A DNA stretch of 64,000 nt, taken from contig NZ_JADKRR010000004.1 in the NCBI RefSeq assembly GCF_015351105.1, positions 228,085 through 292,084 on the forward strand. Reading direction: 5' to 3'. Below are positions 25,540 to 34,263 of this stretch, piece after piece (within the stretch, counting starts at the first letter, position 1; each line of letters opens with the position of its first letter). This DNA is from Clavibacter sp. VKM Ac-2872 (lineage in GTDB: Bacteria; Actinomycetota; Actinomycetes; Actinomycetales; Microbacteriaceae). Made by a program: the position numbers and the translations under genes. The notes under the pieces were generated by a model. It did not search any database and was not told the DNA's origin. It worked only from the letters and a program-made list of their open reading frames with translations.

Positions 25540-26951
25540 CGCGTGGCCTTCCGGAAGAGCGCGAGCTGGGTGGGGGCGCCGTGGACGGGATCCGCATCGC
25601 CGACGGGCCGGATCTCCACGCGGTAGCCGAAGCGGTCGGCGACGCGCGCGGCCCAGGCGGCGAACTCCGCGCGGGTCCACTCGAAGCGGTGGTCGGGGTG
25701 CCGGAGCGCCCCGGCCGCGAGGCCCGGGTACAGCGCGTTGTGCTCGGCGTTCGGGGTCGTGACGACCACGGTGGCGGGGGACGCGGATCCGAACACGGAC
25801 GCCTCGAGGGCCGCGTGCCGGTCGGGATCCACGTGCTCGATCACCTCCATGAGCACGACGGCGTCGAGGCCGGCGAGGCGCGGGTCCTCGTAGGTCGCGG
25901 ACGACTGCAGCAGCCGGATCCGCTCGCGCACCCGGTCGCTCGCGTCGCGGAGGTCGAGGCGCCGGGCGGCCGCCTCCAGGTCGGACGAGGAGACGTCGGT
26001 GCCGATGATGCGCGTGAACGCCGCATCCGCCATCAGGTGCGCGAGCAGCGCCCCCGAGCCGCAGCCCACGTCGGCCACCGTGCGGGCGCCCACCTCCGTG
26101 AGCACCGCGTGCACGGTCTCGGCGCGCAGGCGGGCGAGCGAGGGGGAGCGCGGCGCGGGGAGCGCGGGGCCGGCGGGGGCGGCCGCGGCGGCAGCGGTCT
26201 CGGCGGCCGCGCCGGATCCCGCGTCGAGCCGCTCGCCCGCCTCGCCCACGAGGTCGCGCTGGTGCGCGAGGTACCGCCGGGTGATGAGGTCGCGCGCCGG
26301 GTGCTCGGCCAGCCACCCCTCGCCGGCGCGCAGGAGCTTGCCCACCTCGTCCTCGGAGACCCAGTAGTGCTTGCCGTCGTCGAGCACGGGCAGCAGCACG
26401 TAGAGGTGGCGGAGCGCGTCGGCGATGCGGACGTCGCCGGTGAGCACGAGGTCGACGTACAGGGAGTCGCCCCACCCGGGGAACGCGGGATCCAGGGGCA
26501 CGGGCGTCGCCTCGACCCGCCAGCCGAGGGGCGCGAACAGGTCGCGCACGAGGTCGGGACCGCCGCGCGCGGGGAGGGCCGCGACGGTGATCGTCAGCGG
26601 GAGGGCGCTCGCCGCGAGGTCGGGGAAGCTGTCGCTGCGGCCGCCCATCGCCGTGCGGAACACGTGCCCGAGCGCGACGGCGAGCATCGACGAGGAGGCG
26701 TACGGCCGGTCGTTCACGTAGTGGGTGATGCTCGCGGCGCCCGCGCTCCGGAACCGCGTGGAGCGGACGAGCCCGATGGGATCCACCTCGAGGAGCAGCG
26801 CGACCGTGCAGCGCTCGTCGGTCGCCTCCGGGTAGAGGACGTGCGCGACGCCCACCGGGAGGGCGAAGGACTGCGCCTTCGCCGGGTGCTTGCGGAGCAG
26901 GTGGCTGAGGTCGGACGCCGACGGCGCGGTCGAGGTGAGGGTGATGAGCAC
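25536..26951 (-). CDS. hen1: Bacterial Hen1: RNA 3'-terminal 2'-O-methyltransferase
   Basis: The 471-residue protein has an N-terminal domain (residues 1-240) specific to bacterial Hen1, needed to activate the Pnkp ligase, an Ala-rich linker and a C-terminal methyltransferase domain with VADVGCGSG (292-300) and the metal-binding EVIEH (369-373). It methylates the 2'-OH at the break before Pnkp seals it, so the repaired RNA resists the same ribotoxin. The GTG start has GAGAGA at six bases; a minus-strand TACGGT near 27005-27000 is a possible -10. It forms a two-gene operon with pnkp. Confidence 0.96.
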   Translation of the reverse strand: MLITLTSTAPSASDLSHLLRKHPAKAQSFALPVGVAHVLYPEATDERCTVALLLEVDPIGLVRSTRFRSAGAASITHYVNDRPYASSSMLAVALGHVFRTAMGGRSDSFPDLAASALPLTITVAALPARGGPDLVRDLFAPLGWRVEATPVPLDPAFPGWGDSLYVDLVLTGDVRIADALRHLYVLLPVLDDGKHYWVSEDEVGKLLRAGEGWLAEHPARDLITRRYLAHQRDLVGEAGERLDAGSGAAAETAAAAAAPAGPALPAPRSPSLARLRAETVHAVLTEVGARTVADVGCGSGALLAHLMADAAFTRIIGTDVSSSDLEAAARRLDLRDASDRVRERIRLLQSSATYEDPRLAGLDAVVLMEVIEHVDPDRHAALEASVFGSASPATVVVTTPNAEHNALYPGLAAGALRHPDHRFEWTRAEFAAWAARVADRFGYRVEIRPVGDADPVHGAPTQLALFRKATR

Positions 26952-27105
26952 GGTGGTCTCTCTCGTGGGGGATGCGACCCGGTGCGGAGGCCTGGGGCCA
27001 CCGTAGCGATCGGGGGGTCCCCGCGGGGGCGCGCGACACGGCCCCCTCATCGGGGGTTCCCTCCGGCGTCGCGCGCGTGGTCGACTGGGTGGGGGACGAG
27101 GAGCC

Positions 27106-27579
27106 ATGCGACCAGCACCGAGACCGGCACCGGCATCAGCGCCGGCCGAGAGCCCCGCGGGCGCGCCCGCCGCGCGCCGCCGACCGCGCCTGCTCCTCCG
27201 TGCCGCGCTCCTCGGCGGGATCCCGCTCGTGGTCATGTCGGCGATCGGCGCGTCCCTGCTCGCCGCCGGCCAGATCGCGGACGGCCGCTCCACCCTCGCG
27301 GTCGGCGTCATCGTCGCGGCGACCGCCGCCGGCTCGCTCCTCTACCAGGTGGACCGCTGGAGCGTCACCCGGGCATCCGTCACGCACTTCGCGCTCATGC
27401 TCGTCACCGTGCTCCCGGCGCTCCTGCTCAGCGGCTGGTTCCCGACGGACACCGCGGGAGGCGTGCTCGCGGTCGTCGGGATCTTCCTCGCCACGGGCCT
27501 CGTGCTCTGGACGACGCTGTACCTCGTGATGACGGCGGTCGAGCGGCGTCGCGCGGCACGGTCGGCGTCGCGCGCCTAG
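27106..27579 (+). CDS. DUF3021-like membrane protein
   Basis: The 157-residue protein has a Pro/Ala-rich basic N-terminus and four helices (about residues 29-55, 62-80, 92-110, 120-145). LYQVDRWSVTRASVTHF followed by a hydrophobic helix and SGWFP resembles DUF3021 membrane proteins, which often lie beside LytTR regulators; none is present here. GAGGAG precedes the ATG. It is divergent from hen1 and convergent with the VOC gene. Function unknown. Confidence 0.65.
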   Translation: MRPAPRPAPASAPAESPAGAPAARRRPRLLLRAALLGGIPLVVMSAIGASLLAAGQIADGRSTLAVGVIVAATAAGSLLYQVDRWSVTRASVTHFALMLVTVLPALLLSGWFPTDTAGGVLAVVGIFLATGLVLWTTLYLVMTAVERRRAARSASRA

Positions 27580-27628
27580 GTGTCCGGGGATCCGGACGCC
27601 GGTTGCCGCCCGCCCGTCGCGCTCGGCC

Positions 27629-28012
27629 TCAGCGGCTGATGCCGGCGTCCTCCGCCGACGTGGCGAGGACGCAGAACTCGTTGCCCTCCGGATCGCCGAG
27701 CACCGCCCATCCGTCGGTCTCGCGGCGGTCGTCCACCATGCTCGCCCCGAGCGCGAGGATCCTCGCCACCTCGGCATCGCGCGTCGTGCCGGCGGGCCGG
27801 AGGCACATGTGCATGCGGTTCTTCACCGACTTCGGCTCTGGGACCCGGATGAACTCCAGCCACCGTCCGCCCGGGCCGCGGAGCTCGGCCTCGTCGTCCT
27901 CCATCGTCCCCGCGGGCACGATCTCGAAGTCGTCGAGCACCTGCGCCCACCAGAGCGCCTGGGCGCGGGGGTCGACGGCGTCGATGCAGAAGTTGGCGGT
28001 GCGGGAGGCCAT
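27629..28012 (-). CDS. VOC family (glyoxalase-like) protein
   Basis: The 127-residue protein has the VOC pattern: FCIDAVDPRAQALWWAQVL at the start, RMHMCLRP in the middle and VLGDPEGNEFCVL at the end, matching actinobacterial glyoxalase_6-like proteins. These bind a metal and act on, or sequester, small molecules; the substrate is unknown. TACAGT six bases before the ATG indicates a leaderless mRNA and fixes the start. Confidence 0.88.
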   Translation of the reverse strand: MASRTANFCIDAVDPRAQALWWAQVLDDFEIVPAGTMEDDEAELRGPGGRWLEFIRVPEPKSVKNRMHMCLRPAGTTRDAEVARILALGASMVDDRRETDGWAVLGDPEGNEFCVLATSAEDAGISR

Positions 28013-28018
28013 GTCGGC

Positions 28019-28024
28019 ACTGTA
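28019..28024 (-). promoter_or_regulatory. Leaderless -10 (TACAGT) for the VOC gene
   Basis: Minus-strand TANNNT hexamer with six bases to the ATG at 28012. Confidence 0.55.
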
Positions 28025-28086
28025 CCGACGGCCGCGGACGACGGCGGGTCTCCCGGCGGGATGAACAGGGCCGGAGGCCCGCGGGA

Positions 28087-28668
28087 TCAGCCGACCGCCG
28101 CCACCACCTCCGCGACGGCCCGATCCACCTCGGCGCCCACGGCGTCGCGGTCGCCCGACTCCGAGTCGTGCACGAACGCCAGGGCGCCGTGGCGGGCGCC
28201 GCAGTAGTCGAGGATCCCGTGGCCGATCTGCGTCTGGAACGACGCGAGGTAGCCGTGCCGGGCGAACGACGCGCGGCCGAAGCCGGCGACGGGCAGGAGG
28301 TGCACGGTGAGGCGCTCGAGGTGCGTGTGCACGCGCCCGTCGTCGTCGATGTCGAACGCCCACCCGCCGATGAAGGTCCGGTCGATCCAGCCCTTGAGGA
28401 GCGCCGGCATCGACCACCACCACACGGGGAAGACGAGCACGACGTGGTCCACGGCGTCGAGGCGCGCCTGCTCGGCGAGGACGTCCGCGGGCGCGGGGCC
28501 GCCGGCGTAGGCGGCCCGGTCGGCCATGCCGAACACCGGGTCGAAGCCCTCCTGGGCGAGGTGCGCGACCTCCGTCCGGTCGGCCCCGAGCTCGGCGACG
28601 AGCCGGCGGGCGACGTGGTGGGTGAGGGAGTCGGGATCGGGATGGGCCGTGACGATGAGCGCGGTCAT
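28087..28668 (-). CDS. NAD(P)H:quinone oxidoreductase-type flavodoxin-like protein
   Basis: The 193-residue protein has the flavodoxin_2 pattern: LIVTAHPDPDSLTHHVA at the start, VFPVWWWSMPALLKGWIDR for FMN and quinone contact, and LLPVAGFGRASF later. It resembles KefF/MdaB/NQO1 enzymes that reduce quinones by two electrons. It may start leaderless: a weak TCGGAT lies six bases before the ATG. The neighbouring gene is also a flavin oxidoreductase on the same strand. Confidence 0.88.
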   Translation of the reverse strand: MTALIVTAHPDPDSLTHHVARRLVAELGADRTEVAHLAQEGFDPVFGMADRAAYAGGPAPADVLAEQARLDAVDHVVLVFPVWWWSMPALLKGWIDRTFIGGWAFDIDDDGRVHTHLERLTVHLLPVAGFGRASFARHGYLASFQTQIGHGILDYCGARHGALAFVHDSESGDRDAVGAEVDRAVAEVVAAVG

Positions 28669-28702
28669 GCCTCCATCCGATCACGCCCGCCCGGGCAGCG
28701 CC

Positions 28703-30184
28703 TCAGTCGAGCTCGCCCTCCCGGTCGTCCTCCTGCAGCAGGCGCCGGGCCGCGATCCCGATGATCGCGCTGTACGTCGGGTACGCGAACCGCACGTGCG
28801 CGAGTGTGGCGACGTCGACGCCCGCGGCCATCGCGGTGGTGACCGACTGGATCACCTCGACCGCGTTCTCGCCCACGGCGTGCGCGCCGAGGATGAGCTC
28901 GCGGCGTCGGTCGGCGATGAGGAGGAGGAAGCCGGCCTCGCGGTCGTCGATCACGGCCCGGTCGACCTCGGCGAACGGCACCCGCGCGACCACGCACGCG
29001 CCGTCGCGCTCGCGCGCCTCCGCCTGGGTGAGGCCGACGCCCGCGTAGTCGGGGTCGGTGAAGCCGCCGGCCGGGAGGAGCTGCAGCGGGATCCGCCTGT
29101 TGACGCCGAGCACCGCGTTCTCGGCCGCGGCCTCGCCCTCGGACTGCGCGGCCTGCACGAGCATGTCCTTGCCGTTCGCGTCGCCCACCGCGAGGATGTG
29201 CGGCACGCGCGTGCGGAGGTACCGGTCGACGGGGATCGCCGAGCGCGACACCTCGACGCCCGCGTGCTCGAGCCCCAGATCCTCGACGTCGGCGGGCCAG
29301 CCGGTGGCCATGATCACGGCGTCGAAGCTGGAGGACTGCGGGCGGTCGCCCGCGCGCCAGAGCAGGGTGATGGACCCGTCGCCCGTCTTCGTGAGGCCCG
29401 TCACGGTGTCGATGCCGGTGCGCACGCGCACGCCCTGCGCGGTGAACGCGTCGGCGACGGCCTCCGAGATCGCCTCGTCGGACGCCGTCAGCACGCGCGG
29501 CGCGACGTCGAGCAGCGTGACCTCGGATCCGAACGAGCGGAACACCGTGACGAGCTGCGCGCCCGTGTTGCCCGCGCCGATGACGGCGAGGCGGCGGGGG
29601 ATCCCCGGCAGCGCGAGCACGCCCTCGGGCACGGTCGCGAGCTCGGCGCCGGGCACGGGCAGGCGGCGCGAGTGGCCGCCGACGCAGACGATGATCGAGC
29701 CCGCGGTGATCCGCCGGCCGCTGTCGAGCACGAGCGTGCGGTCGTCGACGAAGCGCGCGCGGCCCTCGTGGATCAGCGTCACGCCCGCCGCCTCGAAGCG
29801 CGCCGCCTCATCCTTGAGCGAGCGCACGCGGTCGACCTGCGCGTGCACGCGCGCCACGATCGACGGCCAGTGCGGCGCAGGCTCGCCCACGCCGATCCCG
29901 TTCTCGCCGGCGGAGCGCACCTCGCGCACGAGCCGCGCGGTCTTCGCGAGCACGCGCGTGGGCACGCACCCGGTGTTGACGCACGTGCCGCCGACGCGGC
30001 CGGCCTCGAGCACCACGACGGACGCGCCCAGCTCGGCGGCGCGGAGGGCGGCGGCCGTGCCCGCGGGGCCGGCGCCGATGACGGCGACGTCGTAGCGGTC
30101 GGGCCCGGTCGCGGCGTCGGACTGCGCGTCGGCCGCGGCCTGGGCCTCTGCGGCGGGATCGGCGTGGTCGGTGCTCTCGGGCAT
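28703..30184 (-). CDS. FAD-dependent pyridine nucleotide-disulfide oxidoreductase
   Basis: The 493-residue protein has an Ala-rich extension, FAD-binding VAVIGAGPAGTAAA, the redox disulfide GGTCVNTGCVPT, an NAD(P) site LAVIGAGNTGAQL and ILAVGDANG near the second FAD contact. The C-terminal dimer domain has AYPTYS where glutathione- and lipoamide-type reductases carry HPT-xxE, so the usual catalytic His is missing. SthA transhydrogenases also have a Tyr there. Mercuric-reductase or transhydrogenase-like roles are both possible; no mer genes are near. Confidence 0.88.
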   Translation of the reverse strand: MPESTDHADPAAEAQAAADAQSDAATGPDRYDVAVIGAGPAGTAAALRAAELGASVVVLEAGRVGGTCVNTGCVPTRVLAKTARLVREVRSAGENGIGVGEPAPHWPSIVARVHAQVDRVRSLKDEAARFEAAGVTLIHEGRARFVDDRTLVLDSGRRITAGSIIVCVGGHSRRLPVPGAELATVPEGVLALPGIPRRLAVIGAGNTGAQLVTVFRSFGSEVTLLDVAPRVLTASDEAISEAVADAFTAQGVRVRTGIDTVTGLTKTGDGSITLLWRAGDRPQSSSFDAVIMATGWPADVEDLGLEHAGVEVSRSAIPVDRYLRTRVPHILAVGDANGKDMLVQAAQSEGEAAAENAVLGVNRRIPLQLLPAGGFTDPDYAGVGLTQAEARERDGACVVARVPFAEVDRAVIDDREAGFLLLIADRRRELILGAHAVGENAVEVIQSVTTAMAAGVDVATLAHVRFAYPTYSAIIGIAARRLLQEDDREGELD

Positions 30185-30382
30185 GGCGTCCTCCGGGTCG
30201 GCGCGGCTGCGCGGGCGGCGCCTCGGGTGCGCCTGATCGAGAGGCTACCGAGCGGATCCACCGGCGGCCCGTGTGCGGAGGCTCTCGTCATCGCGCGGTC
30301 GCCCGCGCCTCCTCCCCAGCCCGCCGCCGCGCGTCCACCGCATCGACGTCCGCGGACCTCGCCCCCGCGCCGCCCGCCCCGA

Positions 30383-30388
30383 TACAGT
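30383..30388 (+). promoter_or_regulatory. Putative -10 (TACAGT) for prpC
   Basis: TANNNT hexamer upstream of prpC; the leader would be about 63 bases and includes the GAAGGAG ribosome site. The rest of the 273-base divergent gap shows nothing else I can support. Confidence 0.45.
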
Positions 30389-30457
30389 GACGAACGCACC
30401 CCGAGGCGACCCGATCCGCCCGACCGACACGGGTGCGGCATGCCGCGAAGGAGCATC

Positions 30458-31591
30458 ATGGCCGACATCCGCAAGGGCCTCGCCGGGGTCGTCGTCGACA
30501 CGACCCGCATCAGCAAGGTCGAGCCGGCCACCAACTCCCTCCTCTACCGCGGGTACCCCGTGCAGGAGCTCGCCGCGCACTGCTCCTTCGAGCAGGTCGC
30601 GTACCTCCTCTGGCACGGCGAGCTGCCCACCGACGAGGAGCTCGCGCACTTCGAGAACCAGGAGCGCGCCGAGCGGCGGCCGTCCGACGCGGTGCTGCGG
30701 ATCGTCGACGCGCTGCCCGTCGACGCGCACCCCATGGACGTGCTGCGCACCGCCGTCAGCGCGATCGGCGCCGCGGATCCGACGCCCGACGACCACTCGG
30801 TTGCGGCCGACCTCGAGCGGTCCGTGCGGCTGCTCGCGCAGATCCCCGTGCTCATCGCGTACGACCAGCGCCGCCGCCAGGGCCTCGCGCCCGTCGAGCC
30901 CCGGGACGACCTCGGCCTCGCCGAGAACCTCCTCCTCATGGTGCACGGCGAGCGCCCCACGGAGGCCGACACGAAGGCCATGGAGGTGTCGCTGATCCTC
31001 TACGCCGAGCACTCCTTCAACGCCTCCACCTTCACGGCCCGGGTCATCACCTCCACCCTCGCCGACCTGCACTCCGCGGTCACGGGCGCCATCGGCGCGC
31101 TCAAGGGCCCGCTGCACGGCGGCGCCAACGAGGCCGTGCTCGAGACGCTCGACGAGATCGGCGACGCGTCGCGCGTGGAGGCGTGGCTCGACGAGGCGCT
31201 CGCCGCCAAGCGCAAGGTCATGGGCTTCGGCCACCGCGTCTACCGCGCGGGCGACTCGCGCGTGCCCACCATGAAGGCGGCGCTCGACGACCTCGTCGCC
31301 GCGCGCGTGGCCGGCGGCGGCCCCACGGGGGAGTCCGCCACCCGCACCATGGAGCTGTACGACGCGCTCGAGCGCGGCATGGCGGCGCGCACCGGGATCC
31401 TGCCGAACCTCGACTACCCGTCCGGCCCCGCGTACGCGCTCCTCGGCTTCGAGACCCGCGCCTTCACGCCGCTGTTCGTCGCCGCGCGCGTGGTCGGCTG
31501 GACCGCGCACATCGTGGAGCAGCGCGCGTCGAACTCGCTCATCCGGCCGCTCTCCGAGTACGACGGCCCGGCGGAGCGCCACCTGTCCTAG
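30458..31591 (+). CDS. prpC: 2-methylcitrate synthase / citrate synthase (PrpC-like)
   Basis: The 377-residue protein is a short type I-like citrate synthase. It keeps GPLHGGANEAV, GFGHRVYRAGDSR and an active-site Asp region NLDYPSGPAY. GLAGVVVDTTRISKV and its short length are typical of PrpC/CitZ-type enzymes. With prpD and prpB in the same window, 2-methylcitrate synthase (propionyl-CoA plus oxaloacetate) is the best call, though citrate synthase activity is not excluded. GAAGGAG lies five bases before the ATG. It is followed by metG with its own promoter. Confidence 0.88.
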   Translation: MADIRKGLAGVVVDTTRISKVEPATNSLLYRGYPVQELAAHCSFEQVAYLLWHGELPTDEELAHFENQERAERRPSDAVLRIVDALPVDAHPMDVLRTAVSAIGAADPTPDDHSVAADLERSVRLLAQIPVLIAYDQRRRQGLAPVEPRDDLGLAENLLLMVHGERPTEADTKAMEVSLILYAEHSFNASTFTARVITSTLADLHSAVTGAIGALKGPLHGGANEAVLETLDEIGDASRVEAWLDEALAAKRKVMGFGHRVYRAGDSRVPTMKAALDDLVAARVAGGGPTGESATRTMELYDALERGMAARTGILPNLDYPSGPAYALLGFETRAFTPLFVAARVVGWTAHIVEQRASNSLIRPLSEYDGPAERHLS

Positions 31592-31628
31592 GACGGAGCG
31601 CGGCCCCGTCGAGCCCCCGTCACACGGC

Positions 31629-31642
31629 CGGGAGCGCTCCCG
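31629..31642. promoter_or_regulatory. Perfect 14-base palindrome upstream of the metG -10
   Basis: CGGGAGCGCTCCCG is self-complementary and lies where the -35 box of metG would be. It may be an operator or a small hairpin ending prpC transcripts. Confidence 0.3.
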
Positions 31643-31650
31643 CCGATCGT

Positions 31651-31656
31651 TAGGAT
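31651..31656 (+). promoter_or_regulatory. Leaderless -10 (TAGGAT) for metG
   Basis: TANNNT hexamer with seven bases to the ATG at 31664. Confidence 0.6.
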
Positions 31657-31663
31657 GGAGCCC

Positions 31664-33241
31664 ATGTCCCGCGGCGAGCCCTTCTACATCACCACGCCGA
31701 TCTTCTACGTGAACGACGTCCCGCACATCGGGCACGCGTACACCGAGGTCGCCGCCGACGTGCTCGCCCGCTGGCACCGCCAGCGCGGCGACGACACCTG
31801 GTTCCTCACGGGCACCGACGAGCACGGGCAGAAGATCCTCCGCACGGCGACGGCGCACGACACGACCCCGCAGGCCTGGGCCGACCGCCTCGTCACCGAG
31901 AGCTGGCAGCCGCTGCTCGAGGCCGTGGACATCTCCAACGACGACTTCATCCGCACCACGGACGCCCGCCACGAGGAGAGCGTCAAGATCTTCCTGCAGC
32001 GCCTCCACGACGCCGGGTTCATCTACACGGGTGAGTACAAGGGCTACTACTGCGTCGGCTGCGAGGAGTACAAGCAGCCCTCCGACCTCCTCGAGGGCAC
32101 GGGCCCGTTCGAGGGCCAGCTGGTGTGCGCCATCCACTCCAAGCCCGTCGAGCTGCTGGAGGAGAAGAACTACTTCTTCCGCATGAGCGACTTCGGCGAG
32201 CGGCTCCTCGCGTTCTACGAGGAGCGTCCCGACTTCATCCAGCCCGAGAGCGCGCGCAACGAGATCCTGTCGTTCGTGCGTCGCGGCCTCGAGGACCTCT
32301 CGATCTCGCGCTCCAGCTTCGACTGGGGCATCCCCATCCCCTGGGACGAGAGCCACGTCGTGTACGTGTGGTTCGAGGCGCTGATGAACTACGTCACGGC
32401 CATCGGCTACGGCGTGGATGACGACGCGTTCCGCCGCCGCTGGCCCGCCACCCACCTCGTGGGCAAGGACATCCTCCGCTTCCACGCGGTCATCTGGCCG
32501 GCCATGCTCATGGCGCTCGGCGAGGAGCCGCCCCGCCGCGTCTTCGGCCACGGCTGGCTGCTCGTCGGCGGCGAGAAGATGTCGAAGTCGAAGCTCACGG
32601 GCATCGTGCCGCAGACCATCACCGACACCTTCGGCATCGACGCGTTCCGCTACCACTTCATGCGCTCCATCGCGTTCGGGCAGGACGGATCCTTCAGCTG
32701 GGAGGACCTGTCGGCGCGCTACCAGGCGGAGCTCGCCAACGGCTTCGGCAACCTCTCCTCCCGCGTGATCGCCATGGTCGGCCGCTACTTCGACGGCCGG
32801 ATCCCCGCGGCGAACGCGCTCACCGAGGCCGACGAGCGCGTGCTCGCCGTCGCGCGCGCCGCCGCATCCACCGCCGACGAGGCCATCGACCGGCTCGCGA
32901 TCCACGAGGCGCTCGCCGCCGTGTGGACCCTGGTCGACGAGCTCAACGGCTACATCACGAGCCAGGAGCCGTGGGCCCTCGCGAAGAACGACGAGGACCG
33001 CGCGCGCCTCGAGACCGTGCTGCACACCGCGGTCCGCGGGCTCGGCACGCTCGCCGTGCTGCTCGCGCCCGTGCTGCCCGGCGCCACCACGAAGCTCTGG
33101 ACCGCGCTCGGCGGCACCGGCACGGTCGGCGCCCAGCGCATCGACCTGGCGGACGAGTGGACCGGATCCGGCACGGTCACCCCGCTCGACGCCCCGCTGT
33201 TCCCGCGCATCGAGCAGGAGCAGGCGACCGCCTCCGCCTGA
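31664..33241 (+). CDS. metG: Methionyl-tRNA synthetase
   Basis: The 525-residue class I synthetase carries the HIGH motif in PHIGHAYTE, the KMSKS loop in GGEKMSKSKLTG and a WFLTGTDEHGQK segment for methionine recognition. It charges tRNA(Met). The length fits the short form without a C-terminal tRNA-binding domain. An ATG at 31655 is in frame but overlaps the -10 hexamer, so the start at 31664 is preferred. It is followed by tatD, rsmA and ispE, the conserved order in this phylum. Confidence 0.97.
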   Translation: MSRGEPFYITTPIFYVNDVPHIGHAYTEVAADVLARWHRQRGDDTWFLTGTDEHGQKILRTATAHDTTPQAWADRLVTESWQPLLEAVDISNDDFIRTTDARHEESVKIFLQRLHDAGFIYTGEYKGYYCVGCEEYKQPSDLLEGTGPFEGQLVCAIHSKPVELLEEKNYFFRMSDFGERLLAFYEERPDFIQPESARNEILSFVRRGLEDLSISRSSFDWGIPIPWDESHVVYVWFEALMNYVTAIGYGVDDDAFRRRWPATHLVGKDILRFHAVIWPAMLMALGEEPPRRVFGHGWLLVGGEKMSKSKLTGIVPQTITDTFGIDAFRYHFMRSIAFGQDGSFSWEDLSARYQAELANGFGNLSSRVIAMVGRYFDGRIPAANALTEADERVLAVARAAASTADEAIDRLAIHEALAAVWTLVDELNGYITSQEPWALAKNDEDRARLETVLHTAVRGLGTLAVLLAPVLPGATTKLWTALGGTGTVGAQRIDLADEWTGSGTVTPLDAPLFPRIEQEQATASA

Positions 33242-33299
33242 CGCCCGCCGCCTGATCCGCGACCGCCGCGCCCCGCCGGGCACGGCACCCGCCCGTCGG

Positions 33300-33305
33300 T
33301 AGAGT
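33300..33305 (+). promoter_or_regulatory. Leaderless -10 (TAGAGT) for tatD
   Basis: TANNNT hexamer with seven bases to the ATG at 33313; an in-frame GTG at 33304 lies inside it and is not the likely start. Confidence 0.6.
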
Positions 33306-33312
33306 GAGCGCG

Positions 33313-34263
33313 ATGTCCGACTCCAACTACGTGCGCCAGCGCGACACCTCCGCGGCCCACGGCCAGACGCGCGACCTCACGTACCCGCCGCTGCCCGAGG
33401 CGCTCACGGTCCCCGTCTACGACAACCACACGCACCTCGAGATCGCGGACGGCGAGTCGCCCATCGACTTCACCGAGCACCTCGACCGCGCGAGCTCGGT
33501 CGGCGTCCGCGGCGTGATCCAGGTCGGCGGCGACCTCGAGACCTCCCGCTGGTCGGCGGAGACCGCGGCGCACGAGCCGCGCATGCTCGCGGCCGTCGCG
33601 ATCCACCCGAACGAGGCCCCGGCGTACGAGGAGGCGGGCACGCTCGACGACGCGCTCGCCGAGATCCACGAGCTCGCCGGGCGCCCGCGCGTGCGCGCCG
33701 TCGGCGAGACCGGCCTCGACTTCTTCCGCACGGGTGAGGACGGCCGCGCGGCCCAGCAGCGCTCGTTCGAGGAGCACATCCGCATCGCCAAGGAGCGCGG
33801 CATCGCCCTCCAGATCCACGACCGCGACGCGCACGACGAGGTCGTCGCCACGCTGCTGCGCGTCGGCGCCCCCGAGCGCACGGTCTTCCACTGCTTCTCC
33901 GGCGACGAGGACCTCGCCCGGATCTGCGCCGAGAACGGCTGGTACATGTCGTTCTCCGGCACGGTCACCTTCAAGAACGCGGGAGACCTCCGCGAGGCCC
34001 TCGCCTTCGCGCCGCGCTCGCTGCTGCTCGTCGAGACGGACGCGCCGTTCCTCACGCCCGTGCCGTTCCGCGGCCGGCCGAACGCGCCCTACCTCATCCC
34101 GCACACGCTCCGCGCGATGGCCGCGCACCTCGGCACCGACGTGTCGATGCTCGCCGCGCAGATCTCCTCCAACACCGAGCTGGTCTACGGGCGCTGGGAC
34201 GACGAGCCCGTGACGTCGCCCGCCAAGGACCCCGCCGAGCTCGACCCGGCGGACCGCGCGTGA
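33313..34263 (+). CDS. tatD: TatD family metal-dependent deoxyribonuclease
   Basis: The 316-residue protein has the TIM-barrel hydrolase motifs [43 protein letters not shown] and [11 protein letters not shown], which supply the two-metal site. TatD enzymes trim DNA and assist quality control; the exact role in this phylum is not clear. It has an extra N-terminal segment of about 30 residues compared with E. coli TatD. The stop overlaps the rsmA GTG (GTGA). Confidence 0.95.
   Translation: MSDSNYVRQRDTSAAHGQTRDLTYPPLPEALTVPVYDNHTHLEIADGESPIDFTEHLDRASSVGVRGVIQVGGDLETSRWSAETAAHEPRMLAAVAIHPNEAPAYEEAGTLDDALAEIHELAGRPRVRAVGETGLDFFRTGEDGRAAQQRSFEEHIRIAKERGIALQIHDRDAHDEVVATLLRVGAPERTVFHCFSGDEDLARICAENGWYMSFSGTVTFKNAGDLREALAFAPRSLLLVETDAPFLTPVPFRGRPNAPYLIPHTLRAMAAHLGTDVSMLAAQISSNTELVYGRWDDEPVTSPAKDPAELDPADRA

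Noticed and set aside
27042..27056. CCCCC-TCATC-GGGGG hairpin between hen1 and the DUF3021 gene
   Set aside because: It lies in a divergent gap where no transcript ends, so a terminator is not expected; a five-pair C/G stem is common by chance here.
22733..30457. Idea that the block between prpB and prpC is a mobile island
   Set aside because: No integrase, repeats, tRNA or composition shift marks its ends; codon use matches the flanks. It is kept only as a synteny question.
31655..31663. ATG at 31655 for metG
   Set aside because: It sits in the -10 box TAGGAT. A transcript starting at 31664 would not contain it.
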